DNA of 64,000 nt, from positions 1,178,001 through 1,242,000 of the forward strand of contig NZ_CP079818.1 in assembly GCF_019334725.1 (NCBI RefSeq). The letters are read 5' to 3'. The notes beneath the pieces are model-generated. The model saw nothing but the letters and a program-made list of their open reading frames with translations, ran no database searches and was not told the DNA's origin. This stretch comes from Neisseria perflava. GTDB lineage: Bacteria > Pseudomonadota > Gammaproteobacteria > Burkholderiales > Neisseriaceae. Below are positions 44,033-53,192 of this stretch, in pieces. Positions within the stretch are counted from its first letter, which is position 1. Each line of letters begins with the position of its first letter. The position numbers and the translations under genes were made by a program.

Positions 44033-44116
44033 ATACGACAGTTTCACATTTTCAGACGGTCTTGGGTTTGTTATACTTTCGCCGTTTGACTCTCTTTAAA
44101 ATCAAAGGAAACCATC

Positions 44117-44650
44117 ATGGCAGACTTCAACAAAATCCTGACCCCGGGCGACGTGGACGGCGGCATCATCAACGTTGTCAACGAAATCCCAGCGGGCAGC
44201 AACCACAAAATCGAGTGGAACCGCAAACTGGCCGCTTTCCAACTCGACCGCGTTGAACCGGCAATTTTCGCCAAACCGACCAACTACGGCTTCATTCCGC
44301 AAACTTTGGACGAAGACGGCGACGAATTGGACGTATTACTGGTTACCGAGCAGCCTTTGGCAACCGGTATTTTCCTGGAAGCACGCGTTATCGGCGTGAT
44401 GAAATTCGTTGACGACGGCGAAGTAGACGACAAAATCGTCTGCGTTCCAGCCGATGACCGCAACAACGGCAACGCCTACAAAACTTTGGCCGATTTGCCG
44501 CAACAACTGATCAAACAAATCGAGTTCCACTTCAACCACTACAAAGACCTGAAAAAAGCAGGTACTACTAAAGTTGAATCTTGGGGCGATGTAGAAGAAG
44601 CGAAACAAGTCATCAAAGAATCTATCGAACGTTGGAACAAACAAGCCTAA
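44117..44650 (+). CDS. ppa: inorganic pyrophosphatase (family I)
   Basis: 177 residues, typical soluble hexameric family I enzyme. Hydrolyses pyrophosphate to drive biosynthesis. Motifs: VVNEIPAGSNHKIEWNRK, TNYGFIPQTLDEDGDELDVLLVTE (DxDxxD metal site), and DDKIVCVPADDRN. AAAGGAAACCATC ahead of the ATG. Flanked by DUS pairs on both sides. Confidence 0.96.
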   Translation: MADFNKILTPGDVDGGIINVVNEIPAGSNHKIEWNRKLAAFQLDRVEPAIFAKPTNYGFIPQTLDEDGDELDVLLVTEQPLATGIFLEARVIGVMKFVDDGEVDDKIVCVPADDRNNGNAYKTLADLPQQLIKQIEFHFNHYKDLKKAGTTKVESWGDVEEAKQVIKESIERWNKQA

Positions 44651-44673
44651 TCGGTTTGTCCTGTCTAATATCA

Positions 44674-44704
44674 AGGCCGTCTGAAAGCAAAGTTCAGACG
44701 GCCT
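44674..44704 (+). terminator. DUS-pair terminator after ppa
   Basis: AGGCCGTCTGAA and inverse, 7-base loop, followed by TTTTT. 23 bp past the ppa stop. Confidence 0.85.
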
Positions 44705-44819
44705 TTTTATGTTTCAAACCGATATAACAAAATCGTCTTTAAAACAAACAAACCATTCTTTCTCATTTTCAGACGGCCTCATTAAAGTAACGCCTATACC
44801 AAAAATAAGGAGTGCTTCA

Positions 44820-46577
44820 ATGACTGCTACCACAACCGACCCACGAGCCAAGCTGCCTGAGACGCCTTTGTCCGGCAACGAAGCCTTGAAAGAGCGCAGC
44901 GATTATCTGCATGGCACGATTAAGGAAGAGTTGAAAGACGACTTTACCGGCGGCTTTACTGCCGACAACTTTCAGCTTATCCGCTTCCACGGCATGTACG
45001 AACAGGACAACCGCGATATTCGTGCCGAGCGTACCGAACAAAAACTTGAGCCTTTAAAAAACATGATGTTGCGTTGCCGTTTGCCCGGCGGCATCATTAC
45101 GCCGCAGCAGTGGCTGGGTATCGACAAATTTGCCGGTGAAAACACGATTTACGGCTCCATCCGCCTGACCAACCGTCAAACCTTCCAATACCACGGTATT
45201 CTGAAAACCGATTTAAAACAGGCGCATCAGGCATTGCACAAACTTGGTTTGGATTCCATTGCCACAGCCAGCGATGTCAACCGCAATGTGTTGTGTACCA
45301 GCAATCCTGTGCAAAGCACTTTACATCAAGAAGCCTATGAATGGGCGGCGCGCATCAGTATGCACCTTCTGCCGCGCACCATGGCATATGCCGATGTATG
45401 GTTGGACGGTGAAAAAGTGTTCACGACCGAGCCGACCGAGCCGCGCAATAAAGAAATTGCCGATGAGGTCGAGCCGATTTTGGGTAAAACTTATTTGCCA
45501 CGCAAGTTCAAAACTGCCGTTGTGATTCCGCCTGATAACGATGTGGACATTCATTCCAATGATTTGGGTTTCGTGGCGATTGCAGAAAACGGCAGGTTGG
45601 TGGGCTTCAATGTATTGGTCGGCGGCGGTTTATCCAGCGAACACGGCAATACCAAAACTTATCCGAACACTTCTTACGAATTTGGTTTCGTTCCGCTGGA
45701 ATACACCCTCAATGCCGCCGAAGCCGTCGTCAGCACACAGCGCGACTGGGGCAACCGCAGCGACCGCAAAGCAGCGCGTACACGCTATACGCTGCAACGC
45801 GTCGGCGTAGATGTGTTCAAAGAGGAAGTCGAAAGGCGCATGGGCATTAAGTTTGAGCCCATTCGCCCTTACGAGTTTACCCATCGCGGCGACCATATCG
45901 GCTGGGTGCAAGGGCATGAAGGTAACTGGCATTTGACTTTGTTTATTGAAAACGGCCGCCTGCTCGATTATCCCGACAGACCGTTGAAAACAGGCATCCG
46001 CGAAATTGCCAAAATCCATCCCGGCGACTTCCGTCTGACGGCCAATCAAAATCTGGTGGTTGCCAACGTGCCGCCGGAATTAAAAGATACGATTGATAAA
46101 ATCGCCAAAGAGCATGGATTAATCAGCAAATCGATTACCATCCAGCGTGAGAACTCGATGGCCTGCGTTGCCTTGCCGACTTGCCCGCTGGCGATGGCGG
46201 AGGCTGAGCGTTTCCTACCAACATTCTCCGATAAAATCGACGAAATGTTCGCCAAATATGGCTTGGAAGACGAATACATCGTTTTGCGCGTAACTGGTTG
46301 TCCCAACGGTTGCGGCCGCGCCATGCTGGCGGAAATTGGGTTGGTCGGCAAAGCCGTCGGCCGCTACAACCTTTACGCAGGCGGCAACCGTGAAGGCACA
46401 CGCATCCCGCGTCTGTTTAAAGAAAACATTACCGAACCTGAAATCCTTGAAATTGTCGAAGGCTGGGTAGCAGATTGGTCTCGAAACCGTTTAGATGATG
46501 AAGGTTTTGGCGATTTCGCCATCCGTACCGGCATCGTCAAACCTGTATTGGACGCTCCGCGAGACTTTTGGGCATAA
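44820..46577 (+). CDS. cysI: sulfite reductase hemoprotein subunit
   Basis: 585 residues from [15 protein letters not shown] at 44820 (AAGGAGTGCTTCA upstream). Reduces sulfite to sulfide at a siroheme/4Fe-4S centre, taking electrons from CysJ. Cluster cysteines visible in [19 protein letters not shown] and [17 protein letters not shown]; siroheme-binding Arg/Lys-rich segments in [17 protein letters not shown] and [15 protein letters not shown]. Full length. CysJ is 3 kb away on the opposite strand and CysN 7.7 kb away, rather than in one operon. Confidence 0.95.
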   Translation: MTATTTDPRAKLPETPLSGNEALKERSDYLHGTIKEELKDDFTGGFTADNFQLIRFHGMYEQDNRDIRAERTEQKLEPLKNMMLRCRLPGGIITPQQWLGIDKFAGENTIYGSIRLTNRQTFQYHGILKTDLKQAHQALHKLGLDSIATASDVNRNVLCTSNPVQSTLHQEAYEWAARISMHLLPRTMAYADVWLDGEKVFTTEPTEPRNKEIADEVEPILGKTYLPRKFKTAVVIPPDNDVDIHSNDLGFVAIAENGRLVGFNVLVGGGLSSEHGNTKTYPNTSYEFGFVPLEYTLNAAEAVVSTQRDWGNRSDRKAARTRYTLQRVGVDVFKEEVERRMGIKFEPIRPYEFTHRGDHIGWVQGHEGNWHLTLFIENGRLLDYPDRPLKTGIREIAKIHPGDFRLTANQNLVVANVPPELKDTIDKIAKEHGLISKSITIQRENSMACVALPTCPLAMAEAERFLPTFSDKIDEMFAKYGLEDEYIVLRVTGCPNGCGRAMLAEIGLVGKAVGRYNLYAGGNREGTRIPRLFKENITEPEILEIVEGWVADWSRNRLDDEGFGDFAIRTGIVKPVLDAPRDFWA

Positions 46578-46628
46578 CGCATACAAACAGACCTGACAAG
46601 TCTGCAATAAGAAAATAGAGAAAACCAA

Positions 46629-46664
46629 AGGCCGTCTGAAAATCTGATTTTCAGACGGCCTTTT
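46629..46664 (+). terminator. DUS-pair terminator after cysI
   Basis: AGGCCGTCTGAA and inverse, 9-base loop, followed by TTTT. Marks the left edge of the EndoU toxin cassette. Confidence 0.85.
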
Positions 46665-46668
46665 ATAT

Positions 46669-47241
46669 TGGGAGCGTTTATATCCAGGAGTTAATCCTAG
46701 ATTCATTCCAATACCAAGAGGGTTTGTAAAACAAAATACACCTATTACTAATGTCAAATACCCGGAAGGCATCAGTTTCGATACAAACCTAAAAAGACAT
46801 CTGGCAAATGCTGATGGTTTTAGTCAAAAACAGGGCATTAAAGGAGCCCATAACCGCACCAATTTTATGGCAGAACTAAATTCACGAGGAGGACGCGTAA
46901 AATCTGAAACCCAAACTGATATTGAAGGCATTACCCGAATTAAATATGAGATTCCTACACTAGACAGGACAGGTAAACCTGATGGTGGATTTAAGGAAAT
47001 TTCAAGTATAAAAACTGTTTATGATCCTAAAAAATTTTCTGATGATAAAATACTTCAAATGGCTCAAAAAGCTGCTTCACAAGGATATTCAAAAGCCTCT
47101 AAAATTGCTCAAAATGAAAGAACTAAATCAATATCGGAAAGAAAAAATGTCATTCAATTCTCAGAAACCTTTGACGGAATCAAATTTAGATCATATTTTG
47201 ATGTAAATACAGGAAGAATTACAAACATTCACCCAGAATAA
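46669..47241 (+). pseudogene. orphan EndoU-type nuclease toxin cassette, 5'-truncated
   Basis: Frame open from the DUS terminator to 47241 without an early ATG; the first ATG is at 46867, inside the toxin. The reading gives WERLYPGVNPRFIPIP, DTNLKRHLANADGF, GIKGAHNRTNFMAELN (first catalytic His of the fold), TVYDPKKFSDDKI and the closing strand GIKFRSYFDVNTGRITNIHPE. These match bacterial EndoU RNase toxins carried by Neisseria MafB and CdiA proteins. The delivery domain is missing, as in silent mafB C-terminal cassettes. Its immunity gene follows at 47257. AT-rich relative to neighbours. Confidence 0.7.
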
Positions 47242-47256
47242 TTTAAAGGAAAAATT

Positions 47257-47688
47257 ATGAAAAATAATATTTTTCTAAACTTAAAGAAAAAATCTATAAA
47301 TAACAACCATTTTGTTATTTCGATTTTTTTTGAAACAATTTACCAATTTGAAACTAAAGATACGCTTTTAGAGTGTTTTAAAAATATTACAACTACCGGA
47401 CATTTTGGAGTAATAGGTGCTCAATATGAAAAAATAGATGCTACCAGATGGATTGGAGATTATGAAGAGGTAAATGGATTTGAGTATATTGATAAAGCTC
47501 CTTCTATTTATTTTTCAGTTGGAGATGATTTCAATCCTGAAGAATTAATTATACCTATTAATTTAGCATATCATTACTTTAATATTGCAATATCTGATTT
47601 CTTAATAGCTCACCCTGAATATCAAAAAAAGTGTAAAGAAATACAAAAAACATATTCTCAAACAAACTGTAGCCTGCATGAAACCTAA
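47257..47688 (+). CDS. putative immunity protein for EndoU toxin
   Basis: 143 residues (MKNNIFLNLKKKSINN...), 15 bp after the toxin stop with AAAGGAAAAATT before ATG. Contains YQFETKDTLLECFKN, GVIGAQYEKIDATRWIGDYEE and YHYFNIAISDFLIAHPEYQKK. I do not recognise a named family; the immunity role follows from position. Strongly AT-rich, like other cassette payloads. No signal peptide or membrane helix. Confidence 0.6.
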   Translation: MKNNIFLNLKKKSINNNHFVISIFFETIYQFETKDTLLECFKNITTTGHFGVIGAQYEKIDATRWIGDYEEVNGFEYIDKAPSIYFSVGDDFNPEELIIPINLAYHYFNIAISDFLIAHPEYQKKCKEIQKTYSQTNCSLHET

Positions 47689-47741
47689 AATCCATGCGTA
47701 AAGTGTGTGCTTCAGCACGAAAGATGGAATATTAAACCGAA

Positions 47742-48329
47742 TCAGCGACGGCGGCCAAAGCCCCGACCCATGCTTGGGCGGCGGTAGTTGGAAGGCTGAC
47801 GCGCGGTTTCGCGGTAACGCTGTTGCTGTTGAGCGTTTTGTTGTTGCGCATTTTGCTGTTGGGCACGCAGGGTGCGCGTATTCAGCTGTTGGCTGGTGCG
47901 TCCGTTTGGACGTGCGGTTTGATAATAGTTGGTACGGGCTTGACGGGCAATCGGGCTGTTTTGATTGCGCGCCTGTGTGAATTTGTTGGCCAATGCGTTG
48001 CCGATAAATGCACCGGCTGCCGCGCCCACCAAGCTTTGCAGCAGCCAGCTGCCGGTGGATTGGTCGTAGATGTATTGTTGACCGTCTGTACCGGTTACCG
48101 GTTGGCCGTTGTTGCCGTTGGCTTGTGCCTCGGCAGGAATGGTGTCTTTCACGGCTTCAGGCGTGAGCTGGTAAACCGTATTGTCTTCTTGTTGGCCGTT
48201 TTGTTGTGCCAACTGTTGTTGCAATGCTTCGATTTGTTTTTGTTGTTGCTCAAGCTGCGCTTGGGTATTGTCTTTGCAGGCAGCGAGGGCAAAAGTGGAA
48301 AGGGCGGCTAAGGCAATCAGTTTTTTCAT
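47742..48329 (-). CDS. lipoprotein with coiled-coil and Gln-rich tail
   Basis: 195 residues. Lipobox signal MKKLIALAALSTFALAAC with Cys 18, so exported and lipid-anchored. Next a Gln-rich coiled coil (LEQQQKQIEALQQQLAQQN), a GTDGQQYIYDQSTGSWL segment, a glycine-zipper-like stretch GAAAGAFIGNALANKF, and an Arg/Gln-rich low-complexity tail ending MGRGFGRRR. Function unknown; glycine-zipper segments occur in envelope proteins that associate with membranes. Single gene with its own ribosome site. Confidence 0.8.
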   Translation of the reverse strand: MKKLIALAALSTFALAACKDNTQAQLEQQQKQIEALQQQLAQQNGQQEDNTVYQLTPEAVKDTIPAEAQANGNNGQPVTGTDGQQYIYDQSTGSWLLQSLVGAAAGAFIGNALANKFTQARNQNSPIARQARTNYYQTARPNGRTSQQLNTRTLRAQQQNAQQQNAQQQQRYRETARQPSNYRRPSMGRGFGRRR

Positions 48330-48419
48330 TGTTTTTCCTGAGAGAAGTTTGTCTTTGCCGAGATTTCGGCGGAGTGTGTTTGCCTAATATTAAACCATTT
48401 CCCTGTTTTTCAAGTGGTT

Positions 48420-48926
48420 TTACAAAATAATATTGGAAAGTTGCGCGGCAAATGCACGGCTGTTGGCGGCCAGATTGCCCAGTGTAGGCATCTCGTGTTC
48501 GGTTTCGATAATCAGCAGGTTGGCAGGGCGGCGGGTGTGCAGGGACATTTGCATTTCAGCGGGAGAGAAGGGCATGTGATGGCGTTTGGCGAAGGCTTCG
48601 GCGCGTTTGTTGGCGGTTTTGAGCATGGGCAACAGGGTAATGTCCAAATGGAAACGGCGTACGCCCAAAACCAAAATACGCGCCGCGAAGAAATCCGCTT
48701 CATCAGTAAAAACGCTGGGGCTGCTTTGATTGAAATCGTGACGCTCTGCGGCAATCAAAGTCGCGATGGTGCGTACTTGCGGAATTAAGGCTTCGCTGAT
48801 GAGGTTGTCGGGCGTATCAGGCAAAGTGAGCGTGTTGGACATGCTGTGGTGGCTGTTGCTGTCAACGACCATGCGGCAGGTGTGTAACATTTGAGTTTGG
48901 CTGTGGATTTTAGTTGAAGCGGTCAT
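48420..48926 (-). CDS. conserved hypothetical protein
   Basis: 168 residues or fewer: ATGs at 48926 (MTASTKIHSQ), 48869 (MVVDSNSHH) and 48842 (MSNTLTLPDT) are all possible. No family recognised. Contains IATLIAAERHDFNQ, DFFAARILVLGVRRFHLDITLLP and RAEAFAKRHHMPFSP, a mixed alpha/beta soluble pattern with no signal peptide. Downstream of the lipoprotein gene in reverse order, same strand. Confidence 0.55.
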   Translation of the reverse strand: MTASTKIHSQTQMLHTCRMVVDSNSHHSMSNTLTLPDTPDNLISEALIPQVRTIATLIAAERHDFNQSSPSVFTDEADFFAARILVLGVRRFHLDITLLPMLKTANKRAEAFAKRHHMPFSPAEMQMSLHTRRPANLLIIETEHEMPTLGNLAANSRAFAAQLSNIIL

Positions 48927-49325
48927 GGCTGTATTCCTTATTTCTTAAAAATGGGTGGATTTAAGCGGCCATGGTGGGTATAAAAAAAGCCGCTCAAATG
49001 AGGCGGCTCTGATTTGCGTATTTTCAATTTGGTCTGTTTCAGACAAGCGCAAAAAAGTACCGCACGTTTGTGTGGTACCAATAGAAGAAAGTAGCGGAGC
49101 ATTGCGCGGTTTGCATGATGAAAATACGTCTTTAATGTATAAAAGTATGGAACGTAGTTTAAAACAAGAAGGCCAGTAATTTCAATATCCAATCGATAAA
49201 ACCCACCAATAAATCTACAAGTTGTTGTAATCCTTCCAATTTATTTTCTTTCGAGTGAGTCAAATTTGCATAATTATAATGCAAGACAAGATAAATTGAT
49301 AACAATCCGAGCAAGTTCCTTAAAA
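48927..49325. other. intergenic region with two minus-strand terminator hairpins
   Basis: About 400 bases. GGTACCACAC-AAAC-GTGCGGTAC followed by TTTTTT on the minus strand (49050-49081) and AGCCGCC...GGCGGCT followed by TTTTTT (48978-49006) look like intrinsic terminators. Between and to their right, a plus-strand frame reads VVPIEESSGALRGL ... RSLKQEGQ-stop (to 49179), possibly a decayed gene tail. No intact gene seen. Confidence 0.45.
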
Positions 49326-49357
49326 AGGCCGTCTGAAATTCAGCTTTCAGACGGCCT
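49326..49357 (-). terminator. DUS-pair terminator after cysJ
   Basis: AGGCCGTCTGAA and inverse with an 8-base loop, 19 bp past the cysJ stop (minus strand). Confidence 0.75.
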
Positions 49358-49375
49358 TTATTTTGGCTTGTCCAA

Positions 49376-51166
49376 TCAATAAACGTCGCGTTGGTAGCGT
49401 TTGTCTTCGCGCAGGTCGTTGAGGTAGTCCTCGGCTTCGTCGCGGCTGAGTTTGCCTTGGGTTTCGATGACTTCGATCAGGGCGTTTTCGACATCGCGCG
49501 CCATGCGTGCTGCGTCGCCGCAGACGTAGATGTGTGCGCCTTGTTGCAGCCAGTTCCAAACTTCGGCGGCGCGTTCGGTGATTTTGTGTTGGACATAGAC
49601 TTTGTGTTCGCCTTGGCGGCTCCATGCGAGGTCGGCGCGGGTAAGGAGGCCGTCTTTGCGCCAATCACTCCATTCGAGTTGGTAGAGGAAGTCGTCAGCC
49701 AGGCGTTGGTTGCCGAAGAAGAGCCAGTTTTTGCCGCTGTCGCCATTGGCGGCGCGTTGTTGCATGAAGGAGCGGAAGGGGGCGACGCCTGTGCCTGCGC
49801 CGATCATGATGATGGGTGTATCGCTGTTTTGCGGCAGGCGGAAGTTGGGGTTGGGTTCGACAAAGACGCGGACTTCGCTGCCTTCTTCGAGGCGTTCACC
49901 CAAGTAGCCGGATGCTGCGCCGGTGTAGGTGTGGTCGTGGTGGTCGAAACGGACGACGCCGATGGTGAGGTGGACTTCTTCGCCGACTTCGTCTTGTGCG
50001 GAGGCGATGGAGTAAAGGCGCGGGGTTTGTGGGCGGAAGAGGCTGTATAGGGTTTGTGCGTCCAGTGGGTGCGGATAGGCTGCGAATACGCCTACGGGCG
50101 GTGTGGCGGCGAGGTAGGCATCCAGTTGGGCTTTATCTGCGGCTATGGCTTTGAGTTCTTCGTTGTTTGTTAATTCGGCGTATTGTTGGACGAATGCCGG
50201 TGTGTTTTGGGTGATGTCTGCGGATTCGGTCAGGGCGGTGCGGATGTCGGTTTCGCGGCCGTCTGAAAGTTGGACGGTTTCGCTGCCGGTCAGTTGGTTG
50301 AGGTCGAGGATTTCTTGAACGAGGTCGGCGGCATTCAGCGGCCATACGCCGAGTGCGTCGCCTGCCTGATAATGCAAACCTGAGCCGCTGAGGTCGATTT
50401 CGATGTGTTCGACGTCTTTTTCTGCGGTGCGTGAGGTGATTTTCTGGCGCACGGAGAGGGTGGCTGTGTAGGGGTTTTCTTTGGTGTAGATGGTGCCGCT
50501 GCTTGGTGTTGCTGAGCCGTTTGATGCGGCGGTTGTACTTGGGCTTGTTGCTTGGGCGGTTAATTCGGCCACTTTGGGTACGACGGCGGCAATCCATGCG
50601 TCGGCATCGGCCTGGAATTCTAAGTCGCAAATGCCCAAGTCGTTCAGACGGCCTGCGCCCAGTTCGGCAAATTTGGCATCAAAGTCTTTGCCTGCTTGGC
50701 AGAAGTTGGGATAGGAGGAGTCGCCAAGGCCCAATACGGCAAAGGTCAGTTTGCTGAAATCGGGTTTCTTTTTGCCGTAGATGAATTTGTACAGGGGCAG
50801 GGCTTCTTCGGGCGGTTCGCCTTCGCCTTGGGTGGAGGTAACCAAAAGGATGATGTCTTCGTCGGGCAGGGTTTTGCTTTTGAAATCGCCTGCGCTGCTG
50901 AGGCGGGCTTCTACGCCGGCGGCTTGAAGTTTGGCGTGTAAGGATTCGGCAACGCTGCGGGCATTACCGGTTTGTGAGGCGGAGAGGACTAATACGCGGC
51001 GGCTGACTGTCTGGACGGCTGTTTGCAGGGCAGATGGTTGGGTTGCTATACCGGATATGCCTTGGCTTTGCGCCCAGCAATAGCCGGAGAGCCATGCAAG
51101 TTGGGTGGGGGATAGGGTGGAGAGTTGGACGGAGAGTTCGGGTGGAAGCGGATTGGCTTGGCTCAT
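49376..51166 (-). CDS. cysJ: sulfite reductase flavoprotein subunit
   Basis: 596 residues. Carries electrons from NADPH through FAD and FMN to CysI. Flavodoxin domain (LVLSASQTGNARSVAESL, STQGEGEPPEEAL, LGLGDSSYPNFC), a Ser/Thr-rich linker, FAD-binding region (RLYSIASAQDEV, GAASGYLGERL) and NADPH site (IMIGAGTGVAPFRSFMQQR), ending in the aromatic tail KRYQRDVY. Full length. It lies apart from cysI with a toxin cassette between. Confidence 0.95.
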   Translation of the reverse strand: MSQANPLPPELSVQLSTLSPTQLAWLSGYCWAQSQGISGIATQPSALQTAVQTVSRRVLVLSASQTGNARSVAESLHAKLQAAGVEARLSSAGDFKSKTLPDEDIILLVTSTQGEGEPPEEALPLYKFIYGKKKPDFSKLTFAVLGLGDSSYPNFCQAGKDFDAKFAELGAGRLNDLGICDLEFQADADAWIAAVVPKVAELTAQATSPSTTAASNGSATPSSGTIYTKENPYTATLSVRQKITSRTAEKDVEHIEIDLSGSGLHYQAGDALGVWPLNAADLVQEILDLNQLTGSETVQLSDGRETDIRTALTESADITQNTPAFVQQYAELTNNEELKAIAADKAQLDAYLAATPPVGVFAAYPHPLDAQTLYSLFRPQTPRLYSIASAQDEVGEEVHLTIGVVRFDHHDHTYTGAASGYLGERLEEGSEVRVFVEPNPNFRLPQNSDTPIIMIGAGTGVAPFRSFMQQRAANGDSGKNWLFFGNQRLADDFLYQLEWSDWRKDGLLTRADLAWSRQGEHKVYVQHKITERAAEVWNWLQQGAHIYVCGDAARMARDVENALIEVIETQGKLSRDEAEDYLNDLREDKRYQRDVY

Positions 51167-51301
51167 TTGGATTCCTTTGTTGGACGGCTATAACCGATTG
51201 TTTGAATAATGGACAGTCGCCACTTTAAACAGGCCGTCTGAAAAAAGGAAAGAATGCTTGGTTTTAATTTAAGATGATTTCGTTATATTCGGGAAGGTAT
51301 T

Positions 51302-51333
51302 AGGCCGTCTGAACATGCTCATTCAGACGGCCT
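51302..51333 (-). terminator. DUS-pair terminator after SMR gene
   Basis: AGGCCGTCTGAA and inverse, 8-base loop, 24 bp past the SMR-gene stop on the minus strand. Confidence 0.7.
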
Positions 51334-51356
51334 TGGATTGGATAGAAACGAGATTT

Positions 51357-51680
51357 TCAGTTTCCGCTGGAGAGTTTCATCACTACGACGCCGGAGATGA
51401 TGAGAAATGCACCGAGCCAGCGGCCGAAGTTGGCGGCATCGTTGAAAAATACAACGCCCACTAAAAACGCCCCTGCCGCGCCTATACCTGTCCAGACGGC
51501 GTAGGCTGTACCCATTGGAATACTTTTTTGGGCAAGGTAAAGGAAGTATCCGCTACCGGCGATGCAGGCAAGCGCGGCGGCAAAGCCATGCCAGCGGAAG
51601 CCTTCCTGTTGTGCCAGCTTTAAGCCCAATGGCCAGCCGATTTCCAGCATACCGGCTAAGATTAAATAAAACCAACTCAT
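51357..51680 (-). CDS. small multidrug resistance (SMR) family efflux protein
   Basis: 107 residues, four membrane helices. SMR signature: membrane-embedded Glu in AGMLEIGWPLGLKL, loop SIPMGTAYAVWTGIGAAGAFLVG, and FLIISGVVVMKL. The pattern GAYAVWTGIG and the Trp near the Glu are closer to SugE/Gdx (guanidinium exporters) than to EmrE. Acts as a dual-topology dimer exchanging cations for protons in the inner membrane. Confidence 0.88.
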   Translation of the reverse strand: MSWFYLILAGMLEIGWPLGLKLAQQEGFRWHGFAAALACIAGSGYFLYLAQKSIPMGTAYAVWTGIGAAGAFLVGVVFFNDAANFGRWLGAFLIISGVVVMKLSSGN

Positions 51681-51707
51681 AATATGTCCTGATAGTGTGT
51701 TAAGGTT

Positions 51708-52576
51708 TCAGACGGCCTTGGAAAAATTGTTTTCTTCCGAAAGTTCAACGCGTTGTCCGATATCTTTTAGATTGGCGTATTGTTCGACCAAGCGCGGTAC
51801 ATCGTCCAAACTCATTGCAAACATCCATAAATAAGTGCTGACGGAATAGATATGGCCGGCGCTGCCATAGCCTTTAAGCGTCATGTGTATAAAGGCAAAG
51901 CCGAACAATACGCTCATCGCTATGCCGATACTGAGATAGCCTAAGGCTTCGCGGTTGGAAATCAGCACGCGTAGTTTGGCAACCCAGTCATGTGGCGGTA
52001 GAGCTGATGCTCGTTGCCGTCGCGGATAAGGTGGTTGTCGCGTTCAAGTCGGTTGTTTAAACGGAAATATAGGTTTTCGCTGATAGCGGCAAAACGCGGC
52101 AGCAACCATAAAAACAGGGCAAGTATCGCGACAGCCAATACGCCCACCCAAAATTCCAATATCAGCAACATCATACATGCACCGAAGATGGAGACCAGCG
52201 AAGTAGCAGCGATGGGCAGGTGTTCTTCAAAAAAACTGACAAACTCACGCGATAGGGCGACGCGTGCGGTAATGGCGGAATGCGGTACTTCTCGTTTGCG
52301 CTGTTCCAAAACGACCGGGACGGCGATTTCGGTATAAATTTGGGTAAACGTACGCGTATCGGCTGCTCGGCGGGCAGCTCCGATTATCCACATTAATAAA
52401 ATCACCACACCATACAACATTGCCTGCCAGACGTTGCCTTCCATAACGGCATTAATCGCCCAGCCGCCAAACACGGGATAAACCAGCAAGAGCAGATTAT
52501 CCAAGCCGACGAGAGAGAAGGTTGTGATGAGTTTGCGGCGGTGTGTTTGACCGATGTGTTTCAACATTTTCCACAT
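51708..52576 (-). pseudogene. ABC-transporter-like six-helix membrane protein, frameshifted
   Basis: Two overlapping frames: 51962-52576 (MWKMLKHIGQTHRRKLI ... ending out of frame as HMTGLPNYAC) and 51708-51968 (LISNREALGYLSIGIAMS ... NNFSKAV). The bases around 51970-51985 would read DWVAKLRVLISNREALG in the second frame, giving one continuous ~290-residue protein. Several membrane helices and no ATPase fit the ABC_membrane_3 type. It follows a MarR gene by 11 bp, so may be a regulated efflux component. The break could be genuine or a sequencing error. Confidence 0.7.
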
Positions 52577-52587
52577 GGCTGCCCTCC

Positions 52588-53013
52588 TTATTTAGTATTG
52601 AGGGTTTGCGCCATTAATTCGGCCAATGCGTCCAAATCGGCAAACAGTCGGGCTGCACGTTTTTCACCGAAGGCGGTAAAAATTCGTTTGCTGAATTCCT
52701 GCATGTTTTGCACCAATGGTGCGGCGGATTCCTTGCCTTGCTCGGTCAGCGACAATAAGCGTTCGCGTTTGTCTTGTTCGCTTTCTTGAAATGTCAGCAA
52801 GCCTTGTTCCGCCAGCGTTTTGCATGTGCCGGAAACGGTTTGCTTGGGCAGACTCCATTCTTCGCCTATGTATTTTTGAGTACGGCTGCCTTCGGTGGCC
52901 AAGGTGTAGAGAACGGCGAAGGTATTGTAGTTGGTGTTTTGCTGTTTAATCCATTGGTCGAATGCGCTGTCTATATGACTGATGCGCATACCGAGTTGGT
53001 CGAGCTGATTCAT
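52588..53013 (-). CDS. MarR-family transcriptional regulator
   Basis: 141 residues. Winged helix: NTNYNTFAVLYTLATEGSRTQKYIGEEWSLPKQTVSGTCKTLAEQGLLTF, wing QESEQDKRERLLSLTEQGKE, then dimerisation helices. MarR proteins repress until bound by small phenolic or oxidant ligands. Directly upstream of the broken ABC-like gene (11 bp), so it probably controls that gene and itself. Divergent from the yddG-like exporter. Confidence 0.9.
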   Translation of the reverse strand: MNQLDQLGMRISHIDSAFDQWIKQQNTNYNTFAVLYTLATEGSRTQKYIGEEWSLPKQTVSGTCKTLAEQGLLTFQESEQDKRERLLSLTEQGKESAAPLVQNMQEFSKRIFTAFGEKRAARLFADLDALAELMAQTLNTK

Positions 53014-53080
53014 AAATTGGTCTCTATATTGACTAATTGGATGCAGATTATAGTCATATTTAGGACTAATTGCAAATAGA

Positions 53081-53113
53081 AGGCCGTCTGAAACAATCGT
53101 TTTCAGACGGCCT
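53081..53113. terminator. DUS-pair hairpin in the marR/exporter divergent region
   Basis: AGGCCGTCTGAA and inverse, 9-base loop. It sits between divergent genes, so it is probably more an uptake site than a terminator. Confidence 0.5.
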
Positions 53114-53192
53114 TGAAACCGTTAAAATAATTAATGTAGAAACGATATTTTCAAACTACGATAAACCTAATAACATCTTCAACACATACGCC

